The translations under genes were made by a program, and so were the position numbers. DNA of 64,000 nt from Antitrichia curtipendula. Lineage: Eukaryota > Streptophyta > Bryopsida > Hypnales > Leucodontaceae. The notes beneath the pieces were generated by a model, which was given only the letters and a program-made list of their open reading frames with translations, searched no databases and had not been told where the DNA came from. This document shows, piece by piece, positions 10,824 to 21,944 of this stretch (position 1 is the first letter of the stretch; every line of letters begins with the position of its first letter). The stretch is from positions 16,120,001-16,184,000 of the forward strand of contig OX579635.1 in the NCBI GenBank assembly GCA_951230915.1, given 5' to 3'.

Positions 10824-11870
10824 ATGAGTAACGTGAATATATACGCCACTGGTCTGGGTTCTCCATCGGGTTGGTGGGAAGAAATCTGTAAGAAGGCGAT
10901 GATGCTAGACATAGCCGACTTCCTTGAGAGTGGGTACCCAAGGTCGGCTGGTAAAGGTTCGAGTTCAACGCCCTCATCGTCGAAAAGGAAATTGAGGTTG
11001 AGCCAGACTTCCCAACTCAGTGAGTGGCAGATGGAGGTTCCGCTCTACGAAGAACCGGAATCTGAGTCCGAATCCGATGAGGACGAGGAAGACATTGAAG
11101 ACGACGGGCCTCAAGGACTCGATGAAATGGCAACACCAACGAGCCGCCCGTCTACACATATACCAGAATCATCGGCGAGCTCCATGTTATCTCCTTTGCC
11201 TGTAATATCGAAGACTCCTACTGCATCTGGGTGCCTACAAAAGAAGAGGAAGAGGGAAACGATTACAAGTATTACAAAGCAGCTGGCGGAGATTACAGCC
11301 CAGACTGCCTTATCAATAGCGAATATGCAACAACAAGCTTAGCTGAACCAGCGCCAAAACGAGCTTGCACTGGCGTAGATGAGGGTAGACAACGCAAGGG
11401 AGAGGGCTAAAAACCTTGAACTTCACAGAAATAATCAGGAGTGGATGCGGTCGGAGTCCCAAAACAACCGCGAGCTAGCCCAGCAGAACAGGGAAATGCT
11501 TCAAATCCTGATCATGAAGGTTGACCCTAAACCCACCGCAGCACTGCCCCCTCCTCCACAAACTCCGATGTTGCAACTGTAGGGCCATCCGTCTGGCTCA
11601 AACATAAGCAACGCCTCGAGTCCGTCACAGCCTTTGCTGGCAATCCCTGGTAGCACACCCGAGTCGCCCGCACCTCTGCCGTCCGAAGATTTTGTTGGTG
11701 ATCCTTCTCCTCCAGAAGCTCAGCAAGAAGACCCAGTGAGGAGTCCACGTCCCGACGTGGAAGCTGCGGAGATGGAGATTGGGCAGAATCTGTCCAGAGA
11801 TGCTTCCGAGGTAGAGCCTGGAAGTGATGCCCTGCCCACCGAAGAACAACCTGCAGGTTCTGCCCAATAA
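10824..11870 (+). pseudogene. Low-complexity C-terminal exon with three in-frame TAG codons
   Basis: One reading frame stays open from the acceptor at 10824 to TAA 11868-11870 except for TAG at 11340-11342, 11376-11378 and 11580-11582. The first 40 residues (MSNVNIYATGLG...) could complete the preceding domain. The rest is Ser/Pro/Glu-rich: an acidic tract (ESESDEDEEDIEDDG, about residues 80-95), a basic KKRKRE cluster resembling a nuclear localisation signal, then a Gln/Asn/Arg-rich coiled-coil-like stretch. All three stops are explained by a single C-to-T change of CAG (Gln), and two lie in glutamine-rich sequence. The exon is therefore probably decayed rather than misread. Confidence 0.5.
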
Positions 11871-11898
11871 ACACTTAGTGAGCATTGCGTTATGTAGG

Positions 11899-11919
11899 TT
11901 TAGCTCGACTCAAGCTAAA
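11899..11919. repeat. Diverged 21-bp palindrome after the coding end
   Basis: TTTAGCTCG-ACT-CAAGCTAAA lies 28 bp after the TAA of the locus. It keeps the TTTAGC and GCTAAA arms but lacks the CGCG core on the right side. Confidence 0.55.
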
Positions 11920-12116
11920 CTGTTTGATAGAGTTTGAGCTCTAGCTTTGTCTGTAGATGCAGTGCTCGATTTTTATCCGAACATTGTTTGTGTTGGCGTT
12001 AGTCATAGTTTTGACACTAGTGGATTGAGTTCTATATTGTAAAGGACGATTATCATTGAAAATGCAATATATATCTTATAGAGAGTCCTTATCTACAATA
12101 ATGAATTGCAAGACTT

Positions 12117-13236
12117 ATGAATCTGGAAAGTTGTTCTGAGGTTTCTATTCTCCCTTCTACACAAAATCGAGCTAAGGATAAAAATCCGATATGTTCAGCT
12201 GAGTTTGTTGAACTGGATGAAGATACTTCAGCTCCTCATTGTGTAGCAACCAATTGTGAAATTCCTAATCGCCTTCAAGTTCGGCACTGGAGAAGGTATA
12301 ACTCTTGTCTTTGAATGGCACAACTGGACATTCTACATTGTCGTTTGTCCTTCAGCAATGAAATGATTTTGCATGACGTACGAATTAAGCCAGTTTCACG
12401 ATCGTAACTGGATGCACATTCGTACATTTATTAGCAGGGGTCCAATCCTACAGTAAATCGTAAAGGAAATATAGAGGGCGTCCATCGTCCATTGAGGTCC
12501 GGGGTGGCAGACAAGTGGATGAATGTCGTCCTGGACCTCAATGGCATTTTATGTCGCTGCGAGGACTAGAAGTCCAACAATTCAACCAAGCATTTTCGCG
12601 AAGCGTCAGAGCCGCACTCTGCTACAATCGCTGCAATTGTTGGACCAAAAGCAATATATGTTTGTCCAAATTGCGCTAAATTCTTGAAAGAGCTAGAGAT
12701 GATAGCAAAAATTATTGTATGGAGCTCCATAAAAAAAAACTACGACCAATGAAATTTGTGGATACCTCTTTCGAGAGGGAAAATGGCCCTTCCTCGTTCT
12801 TGGGCAAGACTCGTGCAAGACTATCAAGTGCAGGGATAGAGCCGGGAGGTTGACCACTTACAAGGAACCTAGAACAAATAAGGAATTGTTCCTTAAGAAC
12901 CTAGATTTCCTTTTCGCTGGCTTCCATGGAAATTTCACTTCTCATAATACAGTCGTAGTGGACGACAGACCGCGCAAACACATCATGAACAAGCCTGAGA
13001 ATGTAATATTATCGAATTCCTGGAGTAACCAAGGAAATGGTGATAGGGACACGTTTCTTCTGGCAGTCCTACTTCCTTGGTTCCAACAGTTGCACGTCAA
13101 ACGCAGCAATGGTCTCAAGTCCTTCAGAGAGAATAAAAAATGGAGGATTGGAAGACGAATGCTCAGCGAAGAACGGGGTCGTCGAGAGTATGACAATCTT
13201 ATAGAGGTCCTTCGTGGATCCGCTAGTGTTAGTTAG
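12117..13236 (+). pseudogene. FCP1/NLI-interacting-factor-like HAD domain gene, decayed
   Basis: The HAD landmarks appear in order: VVLDLNGILC at about 12525-12554 (the DxDxT motif I, altered to D-L-N), VWSS at about 12717-12728 (motif II Ser) and VVVDDRPRKHIMNKPENVI at about 12954-13010 (the acidic motif and following Asn-Pro). This order is typical of the FCP1/SCP phosphatase-like family. Motif I has Asn where the second Asp should be, which argues against phosphatase activity. An A9 run at 12731-12739, just after VWSS, separates two reading frames, so a 1-nt slip broke the gene. The piece at 12117-12314 is an in-frame N-terminal segment, probably spliced on. Confidence 0.55.
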
Positions 13237-13471
13237 ACTTAGTTTTGGAGGTATGCAGCTCGAGTAGACCAAAAATGTAGCGTCCTAAAACAACTTATTT
13301 TTTTGTATTTCTCTGTTGCATTTTAACGCCCTTTGCGGTATTGTGTACTCTGGGACGATTTTGTTTTTAGAGCTCCAAGGTCCTCTGCTCTGGCTATATC
13401 TTATACTAAACTCTATGTACTTATGACCTGTTCAAAGTTCTATGGCTAATTTTCTTATTTTTCCCTGCCAG

Positions 13472-14033
13472 ATGAAAAACACGTCTGTAAGATCTAGGTT
13501 GGATGGGATCCTCCCGTGTCAAGCGTCTGAGGACTCCATTCTGGACTATGGGCAGTACGTGATACTTAGTATGGGGAATTTCCTTTGCTCGGCTCCTACT
13601 GTTAATTCCACCATGGACTTCTCTGTCAAGCAGATCGAGGACGGAGTGGTAAATAGTCCCCCAGACAAGAAGCCGCGCTTGCCAATTTCTTGCTCGTCAT
13701 CTCCTCTGCGCTCTCAGACAGTCCGGGATTCGTCAAGGTTGCCAACAAAAAAATTATTTAACGTCTACACCGGAAGTGAAATCCCATATGCCAAGTGATC
13801 TGCGTCTGGAAATTCCTAAACCCGTGGTTGCTTGTCTTTTACTTCCACGATGTCGTGCATTGACTGAATCAGGAAGATTAAAAAAAAAGCTGGAAGGTCA
13901 CTATGTACTCAATTCTCCACTCGTACTTGGGACTCTGGGGAGCGGAGGTCACTACAAGCGCAAGAAAGAGAACACATGCGTCAGGCAAGTGCAAGTGTCA
14001 GGGGAGGGTACAGTCGAGGGCCTAAAATTTTAA
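13472..14033 (+). pseudogene. Probable downstream exon(s), unrecognised
   Basis: An acceptor (TTTTTCCCTGCCAG) at 13471 precedes a frame that runs to 13798 and contains a short basic DKKPRLP element. An overlapping frame then continues to 14033 with KRKKEN. Ser/Pro-rich and low-complexity, with no family match. It probably belongs to the FCP1-like gene or to the same mobile unit. Confidence 0.3.
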
Positions 14034-16290
14034 TGGCCCTTGAAAAGCTTAAGAGTACATCACGTAGTTGCTAGTTGTTTATAATACATGTGCATTCTGG
14101 TTACATGATTTTCATGCTTCTTATTTGAATTCTAGTCCACTGTTATCTTAAGTGGATCCAAGGGATTGCTTTTATCATGCATCCATTTCTTGGATCCTAT
14201 ACATATCATCATATAGAGGAGTATATATTGCACGCATTGCAAAGCAAAATATATGTAAACCATATGATTTTTTTGGGTAATAGAGATGCAATGCGCAAAG
14301 TTGAGCATATCATTTCTGAATTCTTCATTTGGAAGCTTATTATCATTGTCATCAAATGCATTTTATGTGTTTGCTGACGTTTAATTCTCCTTTTTTGCTT
14401 TTATTTGCTTTGCGAAATTCTAAGGCATTAAGAATAAACTCTCATTTCGCTGAAAAACTCCCAAAATTTTGAATATGATGTTGAATATTGTCTAGTACTA
14501 CTGCTCTAAATTGAGTACTTTCTATGCACTATTAAAGACAAATGTTTTTATTATTGTTGCTCTTCTACGAACTACTCCACAAAAGGTAGTCTCCGCTTGT
14601 TCTATTTAGGACTACCACCTCCAAACCTTCCAACCCTGCACTTGGACTTCAGAGTGAACAATACTTCACTTGTTTTTCATAGTACGCAGTATTAATGACT
14701 AATACTTTATAATACTCAACAAGTACTTGTGATACATAATAGCACTTCATTTGTGCACTTTGTAGTGTTTTTCACACTTCATATAATGTCATGTGGGTGC
14801 ACATTTGTATACATTCTACTGATTCTATAGTACATGCACTATAGCAAAAGTTGATAAAAAAGAACCGCATTCAAAATCGAGTGTGGTTCTTTTATCCACT
14901 GTTCTGTGTAGTCTTGAAACGACTGCAGAACTTTCTTTTTGGATTTTTGATCTCAATTTTTCAAATTTTTGACATATAATATACTGCTAGAAAGGTATTT
15001 TTTAGGATATCTTTCATAGATTTTTAAAAAAATTGGATTTTAAATATTTTTTTATTTTTATAGATTGTAAAAATCTACAAATTATAGAAATCTATACTCT
15101 ATTAAATTCTACAAATTATAGAAATCTATAAATTGTAGAAGTCTTAGAATTCTATCAAAAAAACTCATTATATAAGACTACAACAACTTACAAGTCTTAT
15201 ATGTCCAACCGAATGGTACTTTTTACAATTGATATGGGACAATTGATATAAGACAAATGAATATGAACTTTGAATGCAACTAGGAAACAATTAGAAACCG
15301 ACTAAGAAACAACTACTGTATGACTTAAGAGCGACTAGGAAACAACTAGCTTCACTACTAGAAAATTCAATTTTTTTTTGTTGATTTTGTCGCATGCATT
15401 TGGTTCACTTTTCTATCCATTTCTATCCAAATCAACAAATTACTCTCCAAATCAATAGAAAAGTGAATCAAATCTATGCAACTAAATCAATAGAAAAGTT
15501 GAATTTTATAGTATTGTAAGAAATGACTAAAAAACAACTAGTGTACGACTAGAAAGTGACTAAACAACAACTATGGTCATTTTACAGCTGCAAACTTTTC
15601 CTAGTTGTTTCCTAGTTGTTTTTTGCAACTATAGATTGACTGCTTTGTGACAAACAATGTATCAATGTTGTAAAACAACGACATAAAACAAGTATACTAG
15701 ATTTGGTACATATAGAGAGGATTACAGTCACAAGATAGTTGTATAGGACACTAGTTGCATAGTAGTCAGTTGTGTCGGACACATTTTTCTTCTAGTGGCA
15801 CTAGGTGGAAAAGTCTCCAACATGAGAGATTAGTTTAGGAAATTTGAAATCATTCATGAATCCAATATGTTCCATTATTTGTGTCTTAGTGTTCCAAAAA
15901 TTTAACGATGTGCACTGACATTTCTCCCCTCATACTCCTTCACATGTTCCTACCTTTTTGTACATTTCAAGCGTATCAAATGCACATTGCCTTCCTCTGA
16001 TACGCCCCTCCATGAATCCATTTGAAAAGTCTACAAGTCGTACTAGTATTCTCACTACATAGGGGTTGCCAAATTTGACCACACAAACCTCATGAGACAC
16101 TGCTTGGATTGTCTAAACTACACTCTGTATTCACTTTTGATTGAAATGATCCAACAAAGCTTCTTGTCAAAGAACTATCTTGTTTCTGTGGTCCTTGTTT
16201 AGAAGAAGATTTGAGCAATTGTGATAATCAGTTGTAAAAGCTTGGAAAGTGTTGAAGATTCAACCCCACATGTGATGACAATTTTTTTCT
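14034..16290. other. AT-rich, gene-free; hairpins and a CACTA-like remnant
   Basis: No coding sequence recognised. It holds a hairpin at 14853-14896 (GATAAAAAAGAACCGCA paired with TGTGGTTCTTTTATC), an imperfect repeat of 'tctacaaattatagaaatctata' near 15080-15140, and the CACTA-like stretch listed separately. Confidence 0.5.
15353..15797. mobile_element. CACTA-like non-autonomous remnant
   Basis: Begins CACTACTAGAAAATTC and ends as the reverse complement of CACTAGAAGAAAAATG. Inside is a long imperfect fold-back at about 15360-15507. Copies of 'gactaggaaacaactag' occur on both sides of the left boundary, so the true left limit may lie near 15210. No 3-bp target duplication is visible (CTT versus GCA). 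Confidence 0.4.
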
Positions 16291-16305
16291 TCCTACAATT
16301 TAAGT

Positions 16306-16740
16306 TGAGGAAGGGGATGACATTTGGGACTGGAAATATAGTGAACATAGAATGGCTGATTTGGTGCAAGTAAGGGATAATTTTGTTGTCCCCACAGTTC
16401 CGGACAATGAAAAAGGTGTTTCTTTCTACATACTACAATGCCAAGCTCCAAAACAAATAATGACAAAAGTTTTTACTTGCACATAGGAAGGCCAATTTGA
16501 AGTTAGAGACTTTGTCACATCTGGAACCTACTACCAAAAATGGGGTTGTAGAGACTAGCAGAGCTATGTGTACTTGGCTAATTCTCAAGTAGCACACGTT
16601 CATGCCACCATAGTCATGGCTTGCAAGTTCCAAATGCTACTGTGGCCACATCAGGTAAAAGGCAATCATCGTGTATACATAGTCCCTAATGAAACTGTTG
16701 ATGTTGTCAATAATGCCTTAGATAGCTTGTAAATGGCAAT
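16306..16740 (+). pseudogene. Degenerate coding remnant, family unknown
   Basis: A single plus frame reads coherently (DDIWDWKYSEHRMADLVQVR, FYILQCQAP, QSYVYLANSQVAHVHAT, RVYIVPNETVDVV), interrupted by at least two stops near 16482 and 16558. The composition is protein-like, and the AT-rich neighbourhood suggests a transposon gene relic. I do not recognise the family. Confidence 0.35.
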
Positions 16741-19700
16741 TCAATGTGATGTACTTTCATTTTTTGTTCAAGGCTTTAAATAATATGGGCATTCATTTGT
16801 ATTATCTATAGAAAATTTGTTGAACTTCTTTTGGTCCCAGTTATCTCATGTATTCTAAATGTACAAGTAAAAATTAGATGCTCATAGAGAACTCAATTTA
16901 TTCTACAATTTAGCTAAGTTCCATGTAAAATAACATCCAATGCTGGCAATACAAAAGGCATGTGCACTTCTAGCACCGCTTGTACACTATTTGACAGTAC
17001 TATTAATATCTATTTTTATAATACTCTAAGAGCTTTTTTACAACATTGATGTACAATTCCAGTCACAAACTGTGAAGTTCCTTTCCAATTTTGAACTCTT
17101 CTAAATGTAAGGACCTGTACAATCTATAGTACGGCTTGTTCAATGTCATTTAGTACTTCACCATGTTCTAATAATATGTTTTCAGCAATGACAAATACAT
17201 GTTTAATATATTGTTTCAATATTATTGTGCACCTAAGCTATTGTTTGCACAGTACTTGAACATACTGTCCAACAATTTCTTTTGCATGTCCCATCATTTT
17301 TATAGACATACACCTCCAAAACTCATCCTGCTCTACAAATCTTGCTACTGCACTTGCACTTGAATGGGGGCAAGTAGTCAGCAAAATCTATGGTGTAGAT
17401 CCAAGTTAGTTTCTTCCTTGCTTTTATTGTACAATTTGCAAAGAAAGCAACCTAAACAAGCGGCATTCAAGAACGTCAGTACTATCACTTGATATACTAT
17501 ACATGAAAACATTATTGTATCTGAAACATATCTATCATTTGTTGTTTGGTTTGAGAACTTGCATGATACAAAGTTGAACTTCTCTTGTCAACCTACACTA
17601 GCATCTCCCATCAGATTAGCGTCTCTACATATGCATTGGCAATTGCTACACATTCAATATTGTGGCACTTCAAGTAAAGCTACTAAAATTCAAAAAATGG
17701 ACATGATATGTATGTCTATCATGGTAGTCATAATTACATGTAATTCAACCAGTGGGCAACATTGGTCATGATCATTGCATTGATACAAAAGAACAAATCA
17801 TCATCTTTCTCTACTTTGGACTTCCAATCAACATCCAAAGCTAAAGAATACTTTGACCGGTCACCTCTTTTGAGCAACTCTGCATTTGTGACCACTTCTC
17901 TGGCATATTAGAAAACAAACAAGCCACGCTGTAGGGATTCTAGTGTGCGAATGTCTCAACCTATATGAGTGTTGACGTAAAAAACCTGTATTCATACAAG
18001 AATTAACATTTGTTCAATATATCCAATACTGTCACTTGCATAAGAAAAAAAAAACATTACTTATTGGTTGTATTGTCATACTCTCACCTCCAACTTTGTC
18101 GTCACTCCTCTTTCTACTATTCGATTGTTATAGTCATATGTATATAGACATTTACTATTGCACTCTCTTATATATTACAGTGGGACATGTCTATCTCACT
18201 GTCCATTTCTAATCTCCGTGCACTTAGACATGAAACTGCAATACACGTATTATGTTTTATAGCCACTGCATCGTTTCAAAAATTGCAAAGTAGAACAAAG
18301 TGAAGCCATTTAGTACAATCCCTCTATACTACAAGCACTACAACTACATACAAGCCTTGAACAAGGTTAGTGGACCATGAAAATTTAGAACGCACAAAGG
18401 CACTTGGCTCAACTTAGATTAATACTACACTTGTTAATACAACACTCAAAACTCCACACCAAAGGTCCAAAAAGCAACATCGCCAAAGTACGGTGGGGGG
18501 GTGCTTTGGGGTTAGTACAATAAACAAACTAGAAAGCCCAAAGACTCCCAAAGACTTACAACCCGAAGGAACTTAACAAGGTTAATAATCTAACAACTAG
18601 GCTTTCAATGCTCTTAATGAACTTCAACAAGTAGTATATTAAAACATACACAATATGGAAAAACCCTAAAGACCTCTACAAGCTCAAAAAAAAATAACAA
18701 TGGCAAAAAAGACCCCTCAAAAAAATGTTTAAGGTTTCTAGGCTAAAACGTCAAGGATTCTAACATAAATTAGACCCAATGGATTCAAGTAAGACAAATG
18801 AAGGTGGTTTGAGAGGAAAATTGGTGCCTTTTAAACTCAATTGGAGCAACCACTTCCTCTCATTTCTATCTAAGGTAATCTTATCATTTAGGATTTTCAT
18901 TCTATCTTCTAAGATTTTCATCCTTATCCTTAGATTTTTACCTTTCTACACTAGTCCAAACCCTAAGTTTTGGAGATTACTTCCAAATTGAAAATAGATT
19001 GCATTGTTGAATTCAAAAGACATTTTTAGTCTGGACATACTCAATTCAATTCTCCAACCTCAAAAATCTCATTGAAACCTAGTGCCAACTAAAAATTTAA
19101 ATACGGTAAAAATCCAACTTTTGAGGTTGACTTTTCTAACAAAAGTAACCAGCCTTGGCTCTTTAGAAGGTGTAGGGGAGAAAGAAAAGACCTAACTTGT
19201 GCCTCATTCCGTTATTGTACGCTCCCGATATGCCGGTCAACTCCACAATAATCTTTAAATTTGTTGTTGGTTAGGAAATTTGGCCGGTTTAGAGACTTCT
19301 GACTATTAGAATGTCTTGAAACTTGTCGAAGCATATTATTAACATAAAAAAATTTAATCTCATTTTCATTGAGAATTCATTGCAATCTAGATAATTTCTA
19401 TGAAATTCCATTCATAGGTTGTGGGGTTTGACCATTTGGAAGAGCATTTTCTAAGTATCTAAAAATTATGAGATTTTTTGTGAAATTGCTTATAGAATCC
19501 CACAAAATAGGTGCAAACCCACATTTTTACTTTGCACTATCAACCATGTGGAATAAAATCTTGTTTCTTTTTTTAAATATGGTTAACAAGGAAATCTTTC
19601 ATACATGGAAAAATCTAGGCAAATGAATTTTACTGTTGAGTCCCTAGCGTGAATTGATTCACCTTTCTCTGGTGGTAGATTCCCTCTTCCAATCTAGCTT

Positions 19701-20350
19701 GTTGTGGTAATTCCTATAGGTTAATAATTAGGGGGTTCCCTATTTCGTTGATGTAATGGAAAAACTAAAACCTATCTCTGGGGTTCAACTTAAGGATCTC
19801 ATAGGAATTTTATCAACCAATTTAGCCATGATTAATCACCAACCTTAGGAGGTTTAGGCTATTTTAGATATTATCACTCAAACCTTCTAACTTTGACCAT
19901 TTTTGAGGTTCTAACCTATGTATAAGTGGATATTTGGAATATTGTAGGTATAAAATGCTATTTTAGACCAAATGCTATATTAGCATGTGACATATCTATT
20001 TTAGTTCTACTCTATTTTGGAGGCTTTTGTTTATAATTATAATTTAAATTGTGAATTAAAAAATAAAACAAAACTATGAGTCCCAAGTGACAAATTGGAA
20101 GCTTACATAGTTGAGATTTGTTTTGTTTTCTCGGTGAGGTTGGCTTGACAACTAATAGACTATGAATTTGAAATTTTAAGAGCCATATACACCAACATTA
20201 TCTTGTGGTATGCCATTGGTTCTATCTGTCCCGTATCTTATAGATTCTTACCCTACCTTGACCCATAAGCCAACTTAGAGCCCAAACAAGATATGCCAAC
20301 AAGGAGCAGTTCCACAACAGTGTAGAAGATTCATCAATCAAATTTCAAGA
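16741..20350. other. AT-rich, no gene seen
   Basis: Only short frames with biased composition. No RNA gene, transposase or clear inverted-repeat boundary was found by eye. Confidence 0.5.
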
Positions 20351-20356
20351 TTTTAT

Positions 20357-20743
20357 ATGACAACATCTTTATTTGTTCCGGAGCCATTTCTGGACGCAGC
20401 AAAGATCCCTGCGATTTTCCAAGGCAAATCACTCTCTACTCAACAATGTATACCCTTCCTCATCTTGCCATCTGACTCTCGTGAAGATGAAGATGGCGAC
20501 AACGATAGATTGCCTTCAATGTTGTTGAAGAAGTCATCCGCGGAAGACAAATGTCTATCATATGAGGCTTCAAACTTGTCGTCCACTCTTACAAAATGCA
20601 CCCTACTATACTATTGTTGTGCCTTGTTGCAAAGTTGTCTTCATTGTCAAGATTTTGCATTGGTGGAAACATCATTGCTAAAGTTTGTGCACAACTCTCG
20701 TCCACACTTCCTCTATGTTCCCATTTGCAAATTTGAGTTGTAG
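20357..20743 (+). CDS. Open frame of 128 aa, doubtful
   Basis: ATG-to-stop frame with a DSREDEDGDNDRLP acidic segment and a Cys-rich stretch (CTLLYYCCALLQSCLHCQD). No family is recognised, no promoter signal was seen and the surroundings are gene-free. It could be a transposon relic or chance. Confidence 0.2.
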   Translation: MTTSLFVPEPFLDAAKIPAIFQGKSLSTQQCIPFLILPSDSREDEDGDNDRLPSMLLKKSSAEDKCLSYEASNLSSTLTKCTLLYYCCALLQSCLHCQDFALVETSLLKFVHNSRPHFLYVPICKFEL

Positions 20744-21243
20744 GAATTTATGCTTCATCTTAAGGTTCAATCTCTCTTCTATTATGTATGCTTAATTGGA
20801 GTGTTCTATATCTTCAAATGTGTCTTTTATATTGTCAAGAAGTAGTTTTCTTTAGACAATGACAACCTTGGGACTCACCACCATGTGTAGTAAGCCACTA
20901 CATCTTATAATAGAGTTTTACTCGATTGCAGGTCTCACCTCATGATTTGCTTCACTTGTCATAATCTGCCTTTGCACTCTGTTAGTTGAAAAAGACAAGC
21001 ACCCTAGCTACAACCACGGTGGCTATGGAATCTTCTTCCCTATTGCATTTGCTGCTTCTATTGCCAATGTTCCATATTGTAGTTTTGTCAACAGTCTCCG
21101 CTCTTCCGCTGTTAGCATTTGGAAATCCTTACATAGGGATGGAGGTGCATGTGTCAGTGGATTCCTAATGTATCTCTTGCTAATCCCTACTGCTTATGAC
21201 ATATTGTAAAATTATAGCATTGTGGGGATGCTGCTCCGCAAAT

Positions 21244-21413
21244 AGGTTGATTGTACTTAGACTTTCGTTTTCAAGATGGACACCATGCTCTACTTTGTAG
21301 GAAGGAAAAATTCACTCTTTCAATGCACTATACGCTGTAGGCTGATTGTACTTAGACTTTCATTTTCAGAATGGACACCATGCTCTACTTTGTAGGAAGG
21401 AAAAATTCACGCT
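21244..21413. repeat. Tandem duplication, 94-bp period
   Basis: 'taggttgattgtacttagac...' at 21244 recurs as 'taggctgattgtacttagac...' at 21338, with near identity through 'gaaggaaaaattcac'. The second copy is cut short at about 21413. Confidence 0.75.
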
Positions 21414-21703
21414 TCCTATAAGAAATCTCGTACATGACCCTCAAAGCTTTCAATAGCCACACCTAGCATTTCTAATCTCCACGAACACCATTGCTAGCGT
21501 AAGATCTCTAGTGATCTATCAAAATGAAAAGCTTCACTCTTAACCTTCTCTAGTTTAGGTAGGCTCATCAAGTGATCTTCATCTAACATTGATAGCATAT
21601 ACTCAACTTGACAATTTTTTGCTCTTTGATTTGTAAATAGATGTGTTGTTATCACTCTTGTCTCCCTGGCACACCATCTTGAATACGGATGAAGATAGGA
21701 AAG

Positions 21704-21944
21704 ATGCCATATTTAACTACTTTTGGACTTTGCAAAGTCCAAAATTGGTAAAGGGACATCTACGACAATTGTAGATTTTGACTTCTATAGATTTTATGAA
21801 TCTAGAAATGATATAGATTTTGGACTAAGTGGTTTGAAAAATGTACAACAGGTTTAGATTTTAGATATCTATAACATCGGGGGATCTCACGATCAACAAA
21901 GTCCAAAATTCCCTTAAAAGTCCAAAAGTAGTTAAATATGGCAT
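21704..21944. mobile_element. 241-bp MITE with TIRs of about 28 bp
   Basis: The left end starts ATGCCATATTTAACTACTTT and continues TGGACTTT. The right end is the matching reverse complement, finishing AGTAGTTAAATATGGCAT at 21944. The inner flanks repeat AAAGTCCAAAAT in both orientations. AAAG occurs just outside both ends and may be the target duplication. Confidence 0.75.
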
